From a virus, in IMG/VR virus record IMGVR_UViG_3300035684_000001, positions 124,001 to 188,000 of that record: a stretch of DNA of 64,000 nt. One strand, given 5' to 3'. The translations under genes were made by a program, and so were the position numbers. The notes under the pieces were generated by a model. The model saw only the letters and a program-made list of their open reading frames with translations, ran no database searches and was not told the DNA's origin. This document shows positions 8,886 through 18,052 of the stretch, one piece after another; positions within the stretch are counted from its first letter, which is position 1; every line of letters begins with the position of its first letter.

Positions 8886-9452
8886 ATGCGTAAAGCAACA
8901 TTATCTCCAAATCCGATTCCGCAAAACAAACAGCGATTTATTGTTGAAGGATTGCCAGAATGCGACCGAATTATTACTAGAGATGCAATCAATCTTGAGA
9001 TTACAACTGCCGATCGCCCGGATAAAACTAAGGTTCCAATTGGTCGAGTCAATCCCGGTGATTTTGGCATCACTTTAGACTTTGCTGACGACAAAGCCAG
9101 AAATGAATATTTGGGATGGTTTGAAATGTGCATCGATCGAGGTTCTGCTTTGCGAGCTACTAACGCTCGCACTAGGGAATTGATTGGAGCTGGTGGCGAT
9201 GTTGCATCTAGAACTTACGGGGGGGTTCCGGGTATCGATCCTAAATACAAAAAATTGGCGTCAATTATTTATCAAAGATTGTACATACAAGAACCGCCAA
9301 TTGTTTGTAAATTAATTGGCGTATTTCCGTCGTCATGCGAATTTCCGGATTACGATATGGACGGCGAAGATTTGTGTACTCTGTCTATGACGCTTTCTTA
9401 CGACGACGTTGAACCGATTGGCGATTTCAGAGCGTTTGGAAACAGTTTTTAA
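8886..9452 (+). CDS. Tail tube protein
   Basis: 188 codons directly downstream of the sheath gene, the standard place for the inner tube of contractile tails. Features such as IPQNKQRFIVEGLPECDR, IGRVNPGDFGITLDFADD, YLGWFEMC and the late beta strands LCTLSMTLSYDDVEPIG are consistent with a tube beta-barrel. Identification rests on order, size and the overall pattern. Confidence 0.7.
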   Translation: MRKATLSPNPIPQNKQRFIVEGLPECDRIITRDAINLEITTADRPDKTKVPIGRVNPGDFGITLDFADDKARNEYLGWFEMCIDRGSALRATNARTRELIGAGGDVASRTYGGVPGIDPKYKKLASIIYQRLYIQEPPIVCKLIGVFPSSCEFPDYDMDGEDLCTLSMTLSYDDVEPIGDFRAFGNSF

Positions 9453-9453
9453 T

Positions 9454-10275
9454 ATGGTACTTAAAACTCCTCGCATTGTATCGATCGCCCCTTGGTTGGC
9501 GCTGCCAAATCAAAAAATCGTAATTAACGGTAGCGGATTTACAAAGGATGTTGCCGTTAAACTAGGAGAATCTGTAAGTTTAACGGTAACATTCCACAGT
9601 CCGACTCAAATTTCGGCGATTGTCCCGGTCGTCTCTCCGGGAAGTTATTTTATTGTTGTTGATCGCGCCGGGGTAAAATCTAATGCGGTACGGGTGGCGA
9701 TCGACAACAACTCTGCAATTACTCCACCGCCCCCGCCAATAAAACCGCAACCTTCTCCTGAGATTGAGATTGTTTGCGTCGATTATCCTGTTGTTGGGGC
9801 GATCGCCACCATTAAAGGCTCTGGATTTACGCCAGCAACATCTGTATTTTTTGGCGATGTGTCGGCGACAGACGTTGCTGTAGTTGATTCCGGCAAGATT
9901 CGGGTCAAAATTCCCGTCGTTGAACCGGGGAACCTCACTCTAAAGGTTAAAACAGTTGCAGGCGAAGATTCAGAGTCGTTCCAAGTTTTGCATCCCATCC
10001 CGAACCCTACTTTTAGGACTGTGGACGACGAATTTGAGTATTGGAATATGGCAACAAATACTTGGACTCGCTGGGAATCTAAAACTCCAGAATCTACACC
10101 TCAAGATGTTTTAATGGCGATGGTCGGTAATTTGAGTGCAATGGCGATCGCTCAGTCGAAGCAAATATCAGAACTTGAAAATCGGGTGTCGGTACTGGAT
10201 TCGGTACAGTTAAATTTGGATCTGGCGATCGCTATTCTCAAAGCACAGGGAAATAGCTTGAGCTTGATTGTGTAG
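9454..10275 (+). CDS. Tail-associated protein with two IPT/TIG domains
   Basis: ATG at 9454 chosen over in-frame upstream TTG codons because it follows the stop of the tube gene directly. 273 residues: IPT/TIG domain 1 at about 5-80 (PRIVSIAPWLALPNQKIVI), a proline-rich linker (TPPPPPIKPQP), IPT domain 2 at about 105-185 (VGAIATIKGSGFTPATSVFF), then a C-terminal coiled coil (KQISELENRVSVLDSVQ). Such immunoglobulin-like folds occur on phage virions and often bind surface glycans. It is probably a tail decoration or fibre protein. Confidence 0.75.
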   Translation: MVLKTPRIVSIAPWLALPNQKIVINGSGFTKDVAVKLGESVSLTVTFHSPTQISAIVPVVSPGSYFIVVDRAGVKSNAVRVAIDNNSAITPPPPPIKPQPSPEIEIVCVDYPVVGAIATIKGSGFTPATSVFFGDVSATDVAVVDSGKIRVKIPVVEPGNLTLKVKTVAGEDSESFQVLHPIPNPTFRTVDDEFEYWNMATNTWTRWESKTPESTPQDVLMAMVGNLSAMAIAQSKQISELENRVSVLDSVQLNLDLAIAILKAQGNSLSLIV

Positions 10276-10290
10276 GCAAATTTAAACAGC

Positions 10291-10330
10291 AAAAAGCCCG
10301 CACCCTGTTAGTTTAGGGCGCGGGCTTTTT
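10291..10330. terminator. Bidirectional hairpin terminator
   Basis: AAAAAGCCCGC...GCGGGCTTTTT with loop gttagttt. Serves both the tail operon (plus) and the small gene at 10343-10624 (minus). Confidence 0.85.
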
Positions 10331-10342
10331 GTTTTTTATTTC

Positions 10343-10624
10343 TTATTGACTCTGAGCAACTTGCTGATCTGAATAACCGTAGCCATGCTTGGCGTCTATT
10401 GCCAACTTATGCTGACTCTCTATGCTTTCACTTTCAAGTATTTCACGAATGCAATTCCTGTTCTTAACTCTGTAAAAACTAGCGTAGCTGTGAATTACTG
10501 CCGCAGCATATAGCATTTCCTGCCTGCTATTAAGATCAGTTTTAGTAAGATGTTTGCTCAGGTCTTCTGGAGTTTCGACTCCAAAAGCTTTCATTAGATT
10601 TTGTTTTACATGAAAAGTATTCAT
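10343..10624 (-). CDS. Moron-like hypothetical protein (93 aa)
   Basis: ATG at 10624, preceded on the minus strand by GTTATAAT and an A/C-rich leader (cacaaaaacaATG) without Shine-Dalgarno. The product is helical and soluble (KQNLMKAFGVETPEDLSKHL). It stands opposite to the late operon with its own promoter and terminator. Function unknown. Confidence 0.6.
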   Translation of the reverse strand: MNTFHVKQNLMKAFGVETPEDLSKHLTKTDLNSRQEMLYAAAVIHSYASFYRVKNRNCIREILESESIESQHKLAIDAKHGYGYSDQQVAQSQ

Positions 10625-10750
10625 TGTTTTTGTGTTTGCTCGTACATATTAATATTATAACGTAGGTAAATAAAACAAGCTAGTATTTATCGTTATTTTC
10701 AAGGTACAAGGCAGCAGTTTGAGTTTGATATTGTAGCCAAAAATAAACAC

Positions 10751-10790
10751 AAAAAAGCCCGCAACCTAATTAATGGGTTGCGGGCTTTTT
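10751..10790. terminator. Hairpin terminator
   Basis: AAAAAAGCCCGCAACC...GGTTGCGGGCTTTTT. Closes the 34-codon gene whose stop lies in its T run. Confidence 0.85.
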
Positions 10791-10893
10791 ACGGGCTAGA
10801 AGTTGTTATTTTGCTAGAAGTTCGCGACAAATCGCAAGTAAATCTGATCACTAACTGCTTGAATTGCCCTTGAAAATCGATGAAATAACCCAT
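10789..10893 (-). CDS. 34-residue peptide in a complete expression cassette
   Basis: ATG at 10893 gives MGYFIDFQGQFKQLVIRF..., stop at 10791-10789. The 45 bases before it (tataataaagaggta...ttaaac on the minus strand) are almost the same as those before the gene at 11939, and a terminator follows immediately. The duplicated promoter and leader and precise terminator support a real short gene, or a gene whose body was deleted. Confidence 0.4.
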   Translation of the reverse strand: MGYFIDFQGQFKQLVIRFTCDLSRTSSKITTSSP

Positions 10894-10969
10894 GTCGTTT
10901 AAATTGTTTAGATTTGTGTCTACCTCTTTATTATACTTTTAGTATATAGAATAAATAACAAAAAGCCCG

Positions 10970-11000
10970 CAACCTAAATTAATAGGTTGCGGGCTTTTTT
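10970..11000. terminator. Hairpin terminator
   Basis: AAAAGCCCGCAACCT...AGGTTGCGGGCTTTTTT; nearly the same stem as at 10751, showing duplication of the cassette end. Serves the gene at 11016-11315. Confidence 0.85.
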
Positions 11001-11015
11001 AAGCTAAACCAGACG

Positions 11016-11315
11016 TTACATTATTTTTCCGTAAAGAATGGATGTTTTAGTGGGAAACCCTATAACGTAACTTCTTTCTTCTATCTTTGCTACGATCGCC
11101 TCACGAGTACACTTGATACCGTGATACTTAGCAAAATCTTTAAAAGAAGATTCTGCGTAGTCCTGATCTATTACACCGATATCAAACTCCCAGTCTTCTC
11201 CGAGAGTTTCTTCAATGTAGTCATATAAAATCCTGAGTCCTTTATTAGAGAAATTGTCTGGACTTGCAGATTTAACGCGCCTGAAAAAATCTTTGAAAGA
11301 CATTTGCATTTTCAT
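11016..11315 (-). CDS. Phage accessory protein (99 aa)
   Basis: ATG at 11315. TTGCTT and TATAAT 17 bases apart lie upstream, followed by an A-rich leader. The pattern FSNKGLRILYDYIEE followed by a D..FDIG.IDQDYAE strand recalls a widespread family of small phage proteins of unknown function that read F..EGLEALFEYLEE and FDVIAICCDY. Likely soluble and acidic. No activity can be assigned. Confidence 0.6.
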   Translation of the reverse strand: MKMQMSFKDFFRRVKSASPDNFSNKGLRILYDYIEETLGEDWEFDIGVIDQDYAESSFKDFAKYHGIKCTREAIVAKIEERSYVIGFPTKTSILYGKIM

Positions 11316-11376
11316 TGTGTTTCTGAAGAGTGTTTATAATACTATTATAACTCGAATAAATAAATAAAGCAAACGC

Positions 11377-11415
11377 AAAAAGCCTGCAATCTATTAGTTT
11401 AGATTGCAGGCTTTT
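11377..11415. terminator. Hairpin terminator
   Basis: AAAAGCCTGCAATCT...AGATTGCAGGCTTTT, downstream of the minus-strand gene 11427-11939. Confidence 0.85.
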
Positions 11416-11426
11416 GTTAATGAGAT

Positions 11427-11939
11427 TTATTTAATCTCAGTTTTTTTGGTAATAACATAACTGTTGTTGACAACAGTTATTGTTCCTGTGTTTGTCTCAT
11501 CACCTTTTTCGCCACGCCATTCGACGCAGCCGTTGACAATGACACCCCAAGGTCTTAAAAAATTGTCAATGAGGTAGTCCAACCATTCTGAGGGATAATG
11601 AAACGAGTCATTTCCATCCCATTGGAGGAAGTCACCTTCTGTTGAAGGTATCCAATTACAGTACAAGCTAGGTTGGTTGGTAGGTGGTTCATTGGGATGA
11701 ACGACAGATAGAGAGTCACAATCTTGACCCATAAGTACCATCGATCCGACATAATATTCTGCTTCCCAACCTATTGGTAGTTTGACAGCTTTTCTTATTG
11801 GATCTGGGAGCTTTTCAGCAATTAGCTGATCTCGTTTCATCCGCCTCGTTCTTGCGAATTTCATTAGATAATTAACTTGCTCCGTTGTTAGTTTTGGGGA
11901 TAGATTGAATTTTCCGTGAAACGTGGTTGCGTGACTCAT
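11427..11939 (-). CDS. Conserved phage/bacterial hypothetical protein (170 aa)
   Basis: ATG at 11939. The central block YCNWIPSTEGDFLQWDG, then YPSEWLDYLIDNFLRPWG, NGCVEWRGE and a final beta strand match a family common in actinobacteria and their phages (W.P..DG..LEWDG.EKFYDY..WL.YLI..FL.PWGY.LNGEV.W.GE). Its function is not known. It has a private promoter (TTGTTT, 17 bases, TATAAT) and terminator. Confidence 0.65.
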   Translation of the reverse strand: MSHATTFHGKFNLSPKLTTEQVNYLMKFARTRRMKRDQLIAEKLPDPIRKAVKLPIGWEAEYYVGSMVLMGQDCDSLSVVHPNEPPTNQPSLYCNWIPSTEGDFLQWDGNDSFHYPSEWLDYLIDNFLRPWGVIVNGCVEWRGEKGDETNTGTITVVNNSYVITKKTEIK

Positions 11940-11975
11940 GTTGTTTAAATTGTTTAGATTCGTGTTTACCTCTTT

Positions 11976-12004
11976 ATTATAAAGCCGAAAAATAAAATAA
12001 ACAA
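11976..12004 (-). promoter_or_regulatory. Promoter of the gene at 11939
   Basis: On the minus strand TTGTTT (12004-11999) and TATAAT (11981-11976) are separated by 17 bases. The leader downstream (about 45 bases) is duplicated before the small gene at 10893. Confidence 0.65.
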
Positions 12005-12007
12005 GTA

Positions 12008-12334
12008 TTAGTCAGTACACACGTCAACTATTTCTACGTTCATTACACTTGGCTCTCCGAGTTCGCTTTTTGAACTCAAATGCACGGTAAATTCGCGATC
12101 AAAATCCAAACTATTGTCTTCAAATATCGGAATTTCAATATCGCACTGCCTTTGACCGGGTATGAACAACAATAGGCGATCGAGGTGATCGAAATCAACT
12201 CCTGCCCTAGCTGTTCCGTTTTGTGAAGTAACCCGGACTTTTTCTGGCAATGAAATATCTAACTTTCTGATTACGGCAAATCGTGCCATTCGACCTTCCG
12301 CCACAATTAACGAGGGACTACTCAATAAAAACAT
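12008..12334 (-). CDS. Single Calx-beta-like domain protein (108 aa)
   Basis: ATG at 12334 is preferred to upstream in-frame codons because those lie inside the tRNA gene. The protein begins MFLLSSPSLIVAEG and contains NGTARAGVDFDHLDRLLLF and EDNSLDFDREFTVHLSS, the classic Calx-beta pattern (G.A..G.DY...F..G, D...E.DE.F.V.L). A related protein begins MFFFRQENYSVREG at 24095. Probably a calcium-stabilised surface or virion decoration. Confidence 0.65.
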   Translation of the reverse strand: MFLLSSPSLIVAEGRMARFAVIRKLDISLPEKVRVTSQNGTARAGVDFDHLDRLLLFIPGQRQCDIEIPIFEDNSLDFDREFTVHLSSKSELGEPSVMNVEIVDVCTD

Positions 12335-12375
12335 CTTGACAATATCCAGAAACAACGATATTATTAAAACTGCAA

Positions 12376-12449
<74 letters not shown>

Positions 12450-12456
12450 TTAAAAA

Positions 12457-14367
12457 ATGCCACATTCCCGTCGCCTTTTTGAAATGCTTCCGCTGTACGC
12501 ACAGTTGGCGGACGAGATCGGTTTATTGCAGCATTTGTGCGACGTAGGAGTCCAACCACAACTGGACATCCTCTACAAGATAGTCCAACTCCAAGAGTAT
12601 CTCTACGATCCAGATCACCCCGCATCTTTCCCGCATTTGGACTGGCTGGGTCAATTTGTAGGTCTGGGGAAAATTGAAGATCACTATTTGGGAATTGGCA
12701 TCAATCCCGAGTGGTCAACCATCCATAAGCGAAACCTAATCAAGTCCGCGTGGAAGTATTGGCGGATCAAGGGAACCGAGAAAGGAATTCGGATGGCGAT
12801 CGCCCTGTGGCTGCTTTGGGACAAATCCGACGATCGCCAGCTACTAGAAATCAGGCAGCCTCTGGGTCGGTTCCCGCTAGAAGAACCTCCCAACTGGATA
12901 ACCTGCGGAACCCGCTACAATCACTTTCGCACTCAAACTTTCAACGACTTGCAGCGCATGGGCTGGGGCGACGCTCCCGGAAGGACTTATCGACCTCGTT
13001 ACAAAATATTTACAGATCCCGGTGGAAGTTGGGTTTATGGCAACAGGTACAGCGATCGCCGACTGTTGTACCGCAAGCCCAACGAAATTTCTAAAGAATG
13101 TTCGATGATGGGGATATACCGCCCCTGGATGCACTTCAACGAATTAGACGAAACCAACTGGCACAAAATATTTCCCGACATATTCGATCTCAATCACGAG
13201 ATTTGGATGGCAACATCAACCCCGACCGTAATTGGCTGGTTTCATTTTCCCGTCAAAGCATTGGAACCAAAAGTTTTACCTCCAAAACCGATCGCCCACA
13301 AGTACAAATTTGAGTGCGACGGCATCCACTACGGCGATCGCTACCAACCTCGAATTGTCAAAAAACAAGAAATTGTTAGAATCCAGAAACGCTGGACTTT
13401 TTGGGAGAAAGCTTGTTGGTACGGCGACGCTTTTGGATGGACGAAGCCAACAACTGTTATTCCTCCTCCTCGCCCGCCGATGGCATTAGCTTTTTACGGG
13501 GATATCTACGGAACTGTCGCCAAGGTTTCCAATGAGTCAAGACGATCGCGCATACACCCCGCCAAGTTTTATTACGGCGATGGAGTTTTAACTGAGTCTG
13601 CAAAAATAGAAACTTTAATTTGCAGCCCGGGAATCTGGCTTCAGGTTTCAAAAAAAACTGCGGGCGAGCGTCGTTTTAACGAACAAATCTTAACGATAGA
13701 GGTTACGACTGTCGAAACGGAAATACCAGCGGGCAATCGGCTCACGAATATTTCAGCGCTGCAGGGCGATCGTTTTTTTGACTTGCGACAAAATTTTCTA
13801 CAGCCCTATGCTGCAACCAAAATTGAGGAAATTAAAAAAATTGGCTCAATAATTGCCTCTGGTTTTTGGAATTCTGGTGCACCTTGGAATTACTTCGTTA
13901 GAAAACCCGGGCAAGGGCAATCGAGCGCTGAAACTACTGAGTTAATTCAGTTGTGCCACTTCACTCGCCGATACAGCCGGCGCATCTTAACGATTGTTGA
14001 GAAAAAAACAATTCCACAGCGGGCGATCGCCTTGCACGAGTTATTCCCAATGTTGAAGCAGGCGTCAGACTCAAAGAATTGGGAGTGTCAACTATCGACG
14101 ACGCTTGGCTGGCTGGTCTATCCCCCTATCTCTATAGTTGCGCTGAGCAATGCGAACTGGAAAACAGCAAGGCGATCAACTGCTGTTTCTAGAGATTTTC
14201 CGTACTTGCTGGTTGAATTTTTGGGACGATCGGAATCTGACACATTGGTCGATTCTATCAAAATATACTTAGCTGGCAAGTTAGTTGAGGCGCGCTACTT
14301 TGACAAATCACTGTTTATGGGGGAAATCGGTGGGTTTGGCGTAAGAATAATTTTACAATTAACTTGA
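12457..14367 (+). CDS. Baseplate/tail protein, phage gpI-like
   Basis: 636 codons from ATG at 12457. The N-terminal ~120 residues have the tail-protein-I plan: LYDPDHPASFPHLDWLGQFV, then NPEWSTIHKRNLIKSAWKYW and RIKGTEKGIRMAIALW (compare WLA..LG.....W....R..L......Y..RGT..GL...L). GpI-family proteins are baseplate wedge components. The rest has many YGD/YGDRY turns and is probably an extended beta-rich arm. There is no Shine-Dalgarno; a tRNA gene abuts the start. Confidence 0.75.
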   Translation: MPHSRRLFEMLPLYAQLADEIGLLQHLCDVGVQPQLDILYKIVQLQEYLYDPDHPASFPHLDWLGQFVGLGKIEDHYLGIGINPEWSTIHKRNLIKSAWKYWRIKGTEKGIRMAIALWLLWDKSDDRQLLEIRQPLGRFPLEEPPNWITCGTRYNHFRTQTFNDLQRMGWGDAPGRTYRPRYKIFTDPGGSWVYGNRYSDRRLLYRKPNEISKECSMMGIYRPWMHFNELDETNWHKIFPDIFDLNHEIWMATSTPTVIGWFHFPVKALEPKVLPPKPIAHKYKFECDGIHYGDRYQPRIVKKQEIVRIQKRWTFWEKACWYGDAFGWTKPTTVIPPPRPPMALAFYGDIYGTVAKVSNESRRSRIHPAKFYYGDGVLTESAKIETLICSPGIWLQVSKKTAGERRFNEQILTIEVTTVETEIPAGNRLTNISALQGDRFFDLRQNFLQPYAATKIEEIKKIGSIIASGFWNSGAPWNYFVRKPGQGQSSAETTELIQLCHFTRRYSRRILTIVEKKTIPQRAIALHELFPMLKQASDSKNWECQLSTTLGWLVYPPISIVALSNANWKTARRSTAVSRDFPYLLVEFLGRSESDTLVDSIKIYLAGKLVEARYFDKSLFMGEIGGFGVRIILQLT

Positions 14368-14425
14368 CTTTTAATATTGTTTGAGTTTTAATAATATTAA
14401 AAGTCACACAATACTTTATCAAGTT

Positions 14426-14713
14426 ATGCGTATAAAAGTTACAAAAAACAACGAACATACTTTTGAGGGAATCGCTTTAGAGCTTCATGAGACAATTTTC
14501 ATAGATCGCCAAGGAGGTTTAATTGAAAAATACCATATTTTTGAAGGACAAAAAATATGGGGTTGGCATAAAAATTTACCAGTAGATAAGGAGATAGAAG
14601 TTCAACGACTCGTTGCAAAAAGCAGCTTTGGGATTGTGGGACACCCAGAAGGTCAACTCGTATTAATTGAGTTTCCATCTGAAAAAGTTTCAGAACGCAT
14701 AATTTACCTTTAA
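14426..14713 (+). CDS. Hypothetical protein (95 aa)
   Basis: ATG at 14426 (MRIKVTKNNEHTFEGIALEL) is preferred to the in-frame TTG at 14381. Beta-rich, soluble, AT-rich. It precedes the nucleotide phosphatase gene by 16 bases, so the two are probably co-transcribed. Not recognised. Confidence 0.5.
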   Translation: MRIKVTKNNEHTFEGIALELHETIFIDRQGGLIEKYHIFEGQKIWGWHKNLPVDKEIEVQRLVAKSSFGIVGHPEGQLVLIEFPSEKVSERIIYL

Positions 14714-14729
14714 TTCGAGACTTAAAAAC

Positions 14730-15326
14730 ATGAAATTTTCAGAAATAACACCGGATACTAAGTTGAATTCTCCTCTCCTTGTCGGCGTTGCAGGAACAAG
14801 CAAAATAAAAGTCGATGCAACTAGAAACGCAATTGATAGGCTAAATTTATATTGTGGTGTAATCTCGATCGAGATTGGTAATACTGGCACGAATGAGCAA
14901 CCATGTGGCTATCCTGAAATTTATCAGGGTGCGAGAAAAAGAGCAAAAATGGCAAAAGAATCTCAGCCAGAACACATCGATGTTTACTTTGGGATAGAAA
15001 ATGGGATAGATTTAGTTGAACAATCAGGAATAATAGAATTAGATACGTGGATTGATTATGCGATTATTTACGCAATCGTACCAGGAAAATCGATTGTGTG
15101 TACAAAGTCGGACAAATGTGTTTTCCCGACAGGGGCTGTACTCGCTACAGAACAACTGCCAGGTGGTTTTAAAAAGAATACAGTTGGCAAGTATATGGCT
15201 GAGCAAAAAATTGTTTCGCGTCATGATAACCCGCACATCGATCTTTGCAGAAAAAGTCGTCTTCAGTTTTTAGAAGATGCGGTTTTTGAAGCGTTATTAC
15301 ATATTTTTCCGAAAATGCGTCAATAA
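14730..15326 (+). CDS. YjjX-like inosine/xanthosine triphosphatase (DUF84 family)
   Basis: 198 codons. The N-terminal VGVAGTSKIKVDATRNAI corresponds to the VGS.NP.KI.A...A nucleotide-binding start of the YjjX/ITPase family; NEQPCGYPEIYQGARKRA matches the SEQP....ET..GA..RA motif; YFGIENGID matches GIEGG. Enzymes of this family remove non-canonical purine nucleoside triphosphates. In a phage it may clean the nucleotide pool or interfere with nucleotide-based immunity (inference). It sits within the structural region, together with the gene at 14426. Confidence 0.75.
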   Translation: MKFSEITPDTKLNSPLLVGVAGTSKIKVDATRNAIDRLNLYCGVISIEIGNTGTNEQPCGYPEIYQGARKRAKMAKESQPEHIDVYFGIENGIDLVEQSGIIELDTWIDYAIIYAIVPGKSIVCTKSDKCVFPTGAVLATEQLPGGFKKNTVGKYMAEQKIVSRHDNPHIDLCRKSRLQFLEDAVFEALLHIFPKMRQ

Positions 15327-15431
15327 CTAATTGTGATCGCCAGACCAATTCGCTATATTGTAACCAATGAATTGTACAAAATCTTGTTGTATCTCAATAC
15401 TTGACAGCCAAAATAAGGAGATCAAAAAACA

Positions 15432-15640
15432 ATGAAACTAGAAGTGGGCGATGTTTTTGAATCAATTACGGTGATGGCAATATTAACAACAGAACTATTG
15501 AAATTAAAGCCTTGTTTGACAATTATGTTGTCATCAAAACACTGAAAGCTGCAAGGACTCGTACTCATCCTTATGAAATTGAACATGAATATTTTTTTGA
15601 ATGTGCAGCAGCAAGAGGATATATGTCAAAATATGATTGA
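15432..15640 (+). pseudogene. Small gene with a frameshift
   Basis: aaggag precedes ATG at 15432 (MKLEVGDVFESIT). That frame ends after 37 codons, but a sister frame entered near 15470 reads GDGNINNRTIEIKALFDNYV and on through HPYEIEHEYFFECAAARG to TGA at 15638-15640. The joined product (~69 residues) resembles small MKFKVGDVY...-type phage proteins. One extra base near 15470 explains it: natural decay, programmed shift or sequencing error. Confidence 0.55.
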
Positions 15641-15777
15641 AAGCGCAATTACCAAAATGTAATATTCCTTTTAACGTCTTATTCCGATCGCCCAAAATTA
15701 ATTGTGTTGCGATCGCCCCCCCGATCCGGTATAATCGACCCAGTGTATTAATTGCACCTTACCCTGTTATATTTTCC

Positions 15778-15818
15778 CAAGCCGGGACTCCCTCAAACGA
15801 GTCTTGGTTATTTTTTTT
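15778..15818 (+). promoter_or_regulatory. Late-gene leader hairpin
   Basis: CCAAG-ccg-GGACTC pairs with GAGTC-TTGG (15778-15808), followed by a long T run. The GTG of the next gene is at 15833, with ggagaag between. The sequence before it (ttccCAAGCCGGG) recurs before other late genes. Confidence 0.65.
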
Positions 15819-15832
15819 GGAGAAGCATTTGT

Positions 15833-18049
15833 GTGGCTGAAGTATTTCAGAGAAAAGTTAACGATTTGGCGGTCAATCCCAAGGCTCCAGAAGGTATAGG
15901 AGACATATCTGTCCTTCTCGCGGAGGAAGTTAACCTCAACAACGATATTCAAGTTCAATATATTTACTGCTCCCGAGGACAGCCGAAGTGGCTGAAACAG
16001 CCCCAAGTCACCCCGATCGCCTCCGAACAAAACGTCTACCAAGTTCACGGTAAAGCGCACCTGCCGATCTACCCGAACGACGGACTCAGCTTAGACTTTA
16101 ACCTAAAAATTCCATCTATTAAGGCGTCAGCCGGGTCGATTGTCAACCGGGAAGACTATTTATACTTAATTGCATTCAGTTGCGAAGTTGGCGCAGAACA
16201 AGACCCAGAACTGGGTCAGCTAGAGTTTTCGTATCGCGATCAAGACGAGCAGACGCAGGAAATTCAGATTAAGCAGATGGTAGGCGAGAACTCCCGCAGG
16301 AAAAGGGTGTTTTTCATTGCCATTTTGTCTCCCGAACCGATCGCCTCAGAAGATTTTCGCCAACTGACGGCAATTCCCCGCAGCGGCGACATTGACGCGC
16401 ACCACCGATTTACCGTAACTAAAAAAGGCGGTACTGGGTTTCCGTTTGGCGAACATCACGTCTGGGCGATCGACGACAACTGGACAGAATCAAAAAGCTA
16501 TCGAGTTTTCCCAGATCATATAGATGTACTGCAAATTTGTACGGTTCGCCGCAAAGCCAACTATACAGAAGGAGGCTACACGGGGGGCGACGGCATTGAC
16601 ATTATCGGGATCATTTTAGATGGTGCCGCTTCGACGGAGGATGTCAACACGATCGCGTGGAAGCGAATAGTCGATTTATTTTCCGGTTTCAGTCGCAACT
16701 ATTCCCGGACAGTCCAAAACTTGGTTCTTGGAACTGTCCAGGGAAACAGTTCTCCCGGAGAAGCGGCGATCGCCTCGAACGGAACAAACATGATTGCCAA
16801 CGGGCAGCGCATGACCTTTTTGGATCAAGCTGTTACCGACAATATTTCGGTGGTAAAGGTTCGAGCGGAAAACGATGGAACCGACCGCGCGCTGGTATCG
16901 ATCGTCTTGCAGCAACCGACTCCCTACGGTACATACTTTTCAGAAAATCTTGCGCTCCATAAAATTTACAGTCCCGACGGTAAAGATCAATCTAGTTTGG
17001 GGCGATTTACCAGGCTCGGACATTCAGGGGTGTTGGCTTGGATTGCCAGCGAAGATTCTTCGATCAAACCCGGTGGCATTGCTTACTGCGTCCCGGCAAT
17101 TTGCTACCCGCCCGGATGCGGTTTTCAAGTTCCTTTCCGCCGCTGCGAAAAAGTTTGGTTTGCTGGAAAGGAATTGGCTGAGGGCAACATTCGAGAAGGC
17201 GGACAAAACGACTTAGTAGAGTATCAAGAACCTGCCGGAGATCAGTCGATAATTGCTGTTATGGCGCGGGAGCGGTCAGGAATTCTTTATCTATACGAAG
17301 ATGTGGTCGTTCAGTCCAATGAGTTTGGGATGGTAGTTGTTCCGGACGAACCCGCTGGTTGTTTTGCTTTCATAGAAGGAGTACCGGAAAGACTGGATTC
17401 GCCGATCGCCAGAGTCCCGCGTCCAAACACCGCCTACCGAGCGCTAGTTTACCGCAGCCCCCGTCCTTCAGACAAACTGCAATTTCTTTTGGCTTATCCC
17501 AAGTATGAAGGTCTGGGAGATGCAGGTTTGCTCGACGGTGCGGAAATTATTTCCGATCCGCTGTTTGTTGCACACTCTCAAGGCGGCGGCAACACCGTAC
17601 ACCGGGGGGAGGCTACGTTCCGCTTTTCGCCGATCGCCAAATACCTACCGCAAGCTAGCGCAGCTAGAGCGCCAGAACTTTACGGACCGATTCACCTTGC
17701 CGGCGAGACTTATCCGGGGCCGCTAACAATGCGAGTCTTGCCGATTCAGGCAAGTCCGGGATTGGCACTTCCTTTCTTGGGTCAGAAAATCGAGTACGTT
17801 AAAAACTCAATTGCTCCAATTCAGGGAGATCGGTCGATTGAGGGAAGGCTGACGATCGGGGGCGAAACGATGGGTTTCAGGCTCCCAAACCTGTCTCACG
17901 ATTCTTTGTTTCAAGGCGTTGTGGCGATCGTTATTCGGAAAGAAAAAGAAATTCGACTGCTGGTTATAACGCACGATGGAATTGGTGGGACTGCGGCTGC
18001 TTGCGACACTTCTGCCGGAACTGCATTCGATCTATTTACCTTGGTTTAA
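15833..18049 (+). CDS. Large baseplate or tail-fibre-base protein (738 aa)
   Basis: GTG at 15833 is preferred because ggagaag ends 7 bases upstream; no ATG fits and upstream sequence is the leader hairpin. It begins VAEVFQRKVNDLAVNPKAPE and has an N-terminal beta domain, RSGDIDAHHRFTVTKK, a helical ADxxT-like middle and repeated beta segments. Length, position after gpI and before the fibres suggest a baseplate/fibre-attachment component. No certain family assignment. Confidence 0.6.
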   Translation: MAEVFQRKVNDLAVNPKAPEGIGDISVLLAEEVNLNNDIQVQYIYCSRGQPKWLKQPQVTPIASEQNVYQVHGKAHLPIYPNDGLSLDFNLKIPSIKASAGSIVNREDYLYLIAFSCEVGAEQDPELGQLEFSYRDQDEQTQEIQIKQMVGENSRRKRVFFIAILSPEPIASEDFRQLTAIPRSGDIDAHHRFTVTKKGGTGFPFGEHHVWAIDDNWTESKSYRVFPDHIDVLQICTVRRKANYTEGGYTGGDGIDIIGIILDGAASTEDVNTIAWKRIVDLFSGFSRNYSRTVQNLVLGTVQGNSSPGEAAIASNGTNMIANGQRMTFLDQAVTDNISVVKVRAENDGTDRALVSIVLQQPTPYGTYFSENLALHKIYSPDGKDQSSLGRFTRLGHSGVLAWIASEDSSIKPGGIAYCVPAICYPPGCGFQVPFRRCEKVWFAGKELAEGNIREGGQNDLVEYQEPAGDQSIIAVMARERSGILYLYEDVVVQSNEFGMVVVPDEPAGCFAFIEGVPERLDSPIARVPRPNTAYRALVYRSPRPSDKLQFLLAYPKYEGLGDAGLLDGAEIISDPLFVAHSQGGGNTVHRGEATFRFSPIAKYLPQASAARAPELYGPIHLAGETYPGPLTMRVLPIQASPGLALPFLGQKIEYVKNSIAPIQGDRSIEGRLTIGGETMGFRLPNLSHDSLFQGVVAIVIRKEKEIRLLVITHDGIGGTAAACDTSAGTAFDLFTLV

Positions 18050-18052
18050 AAA

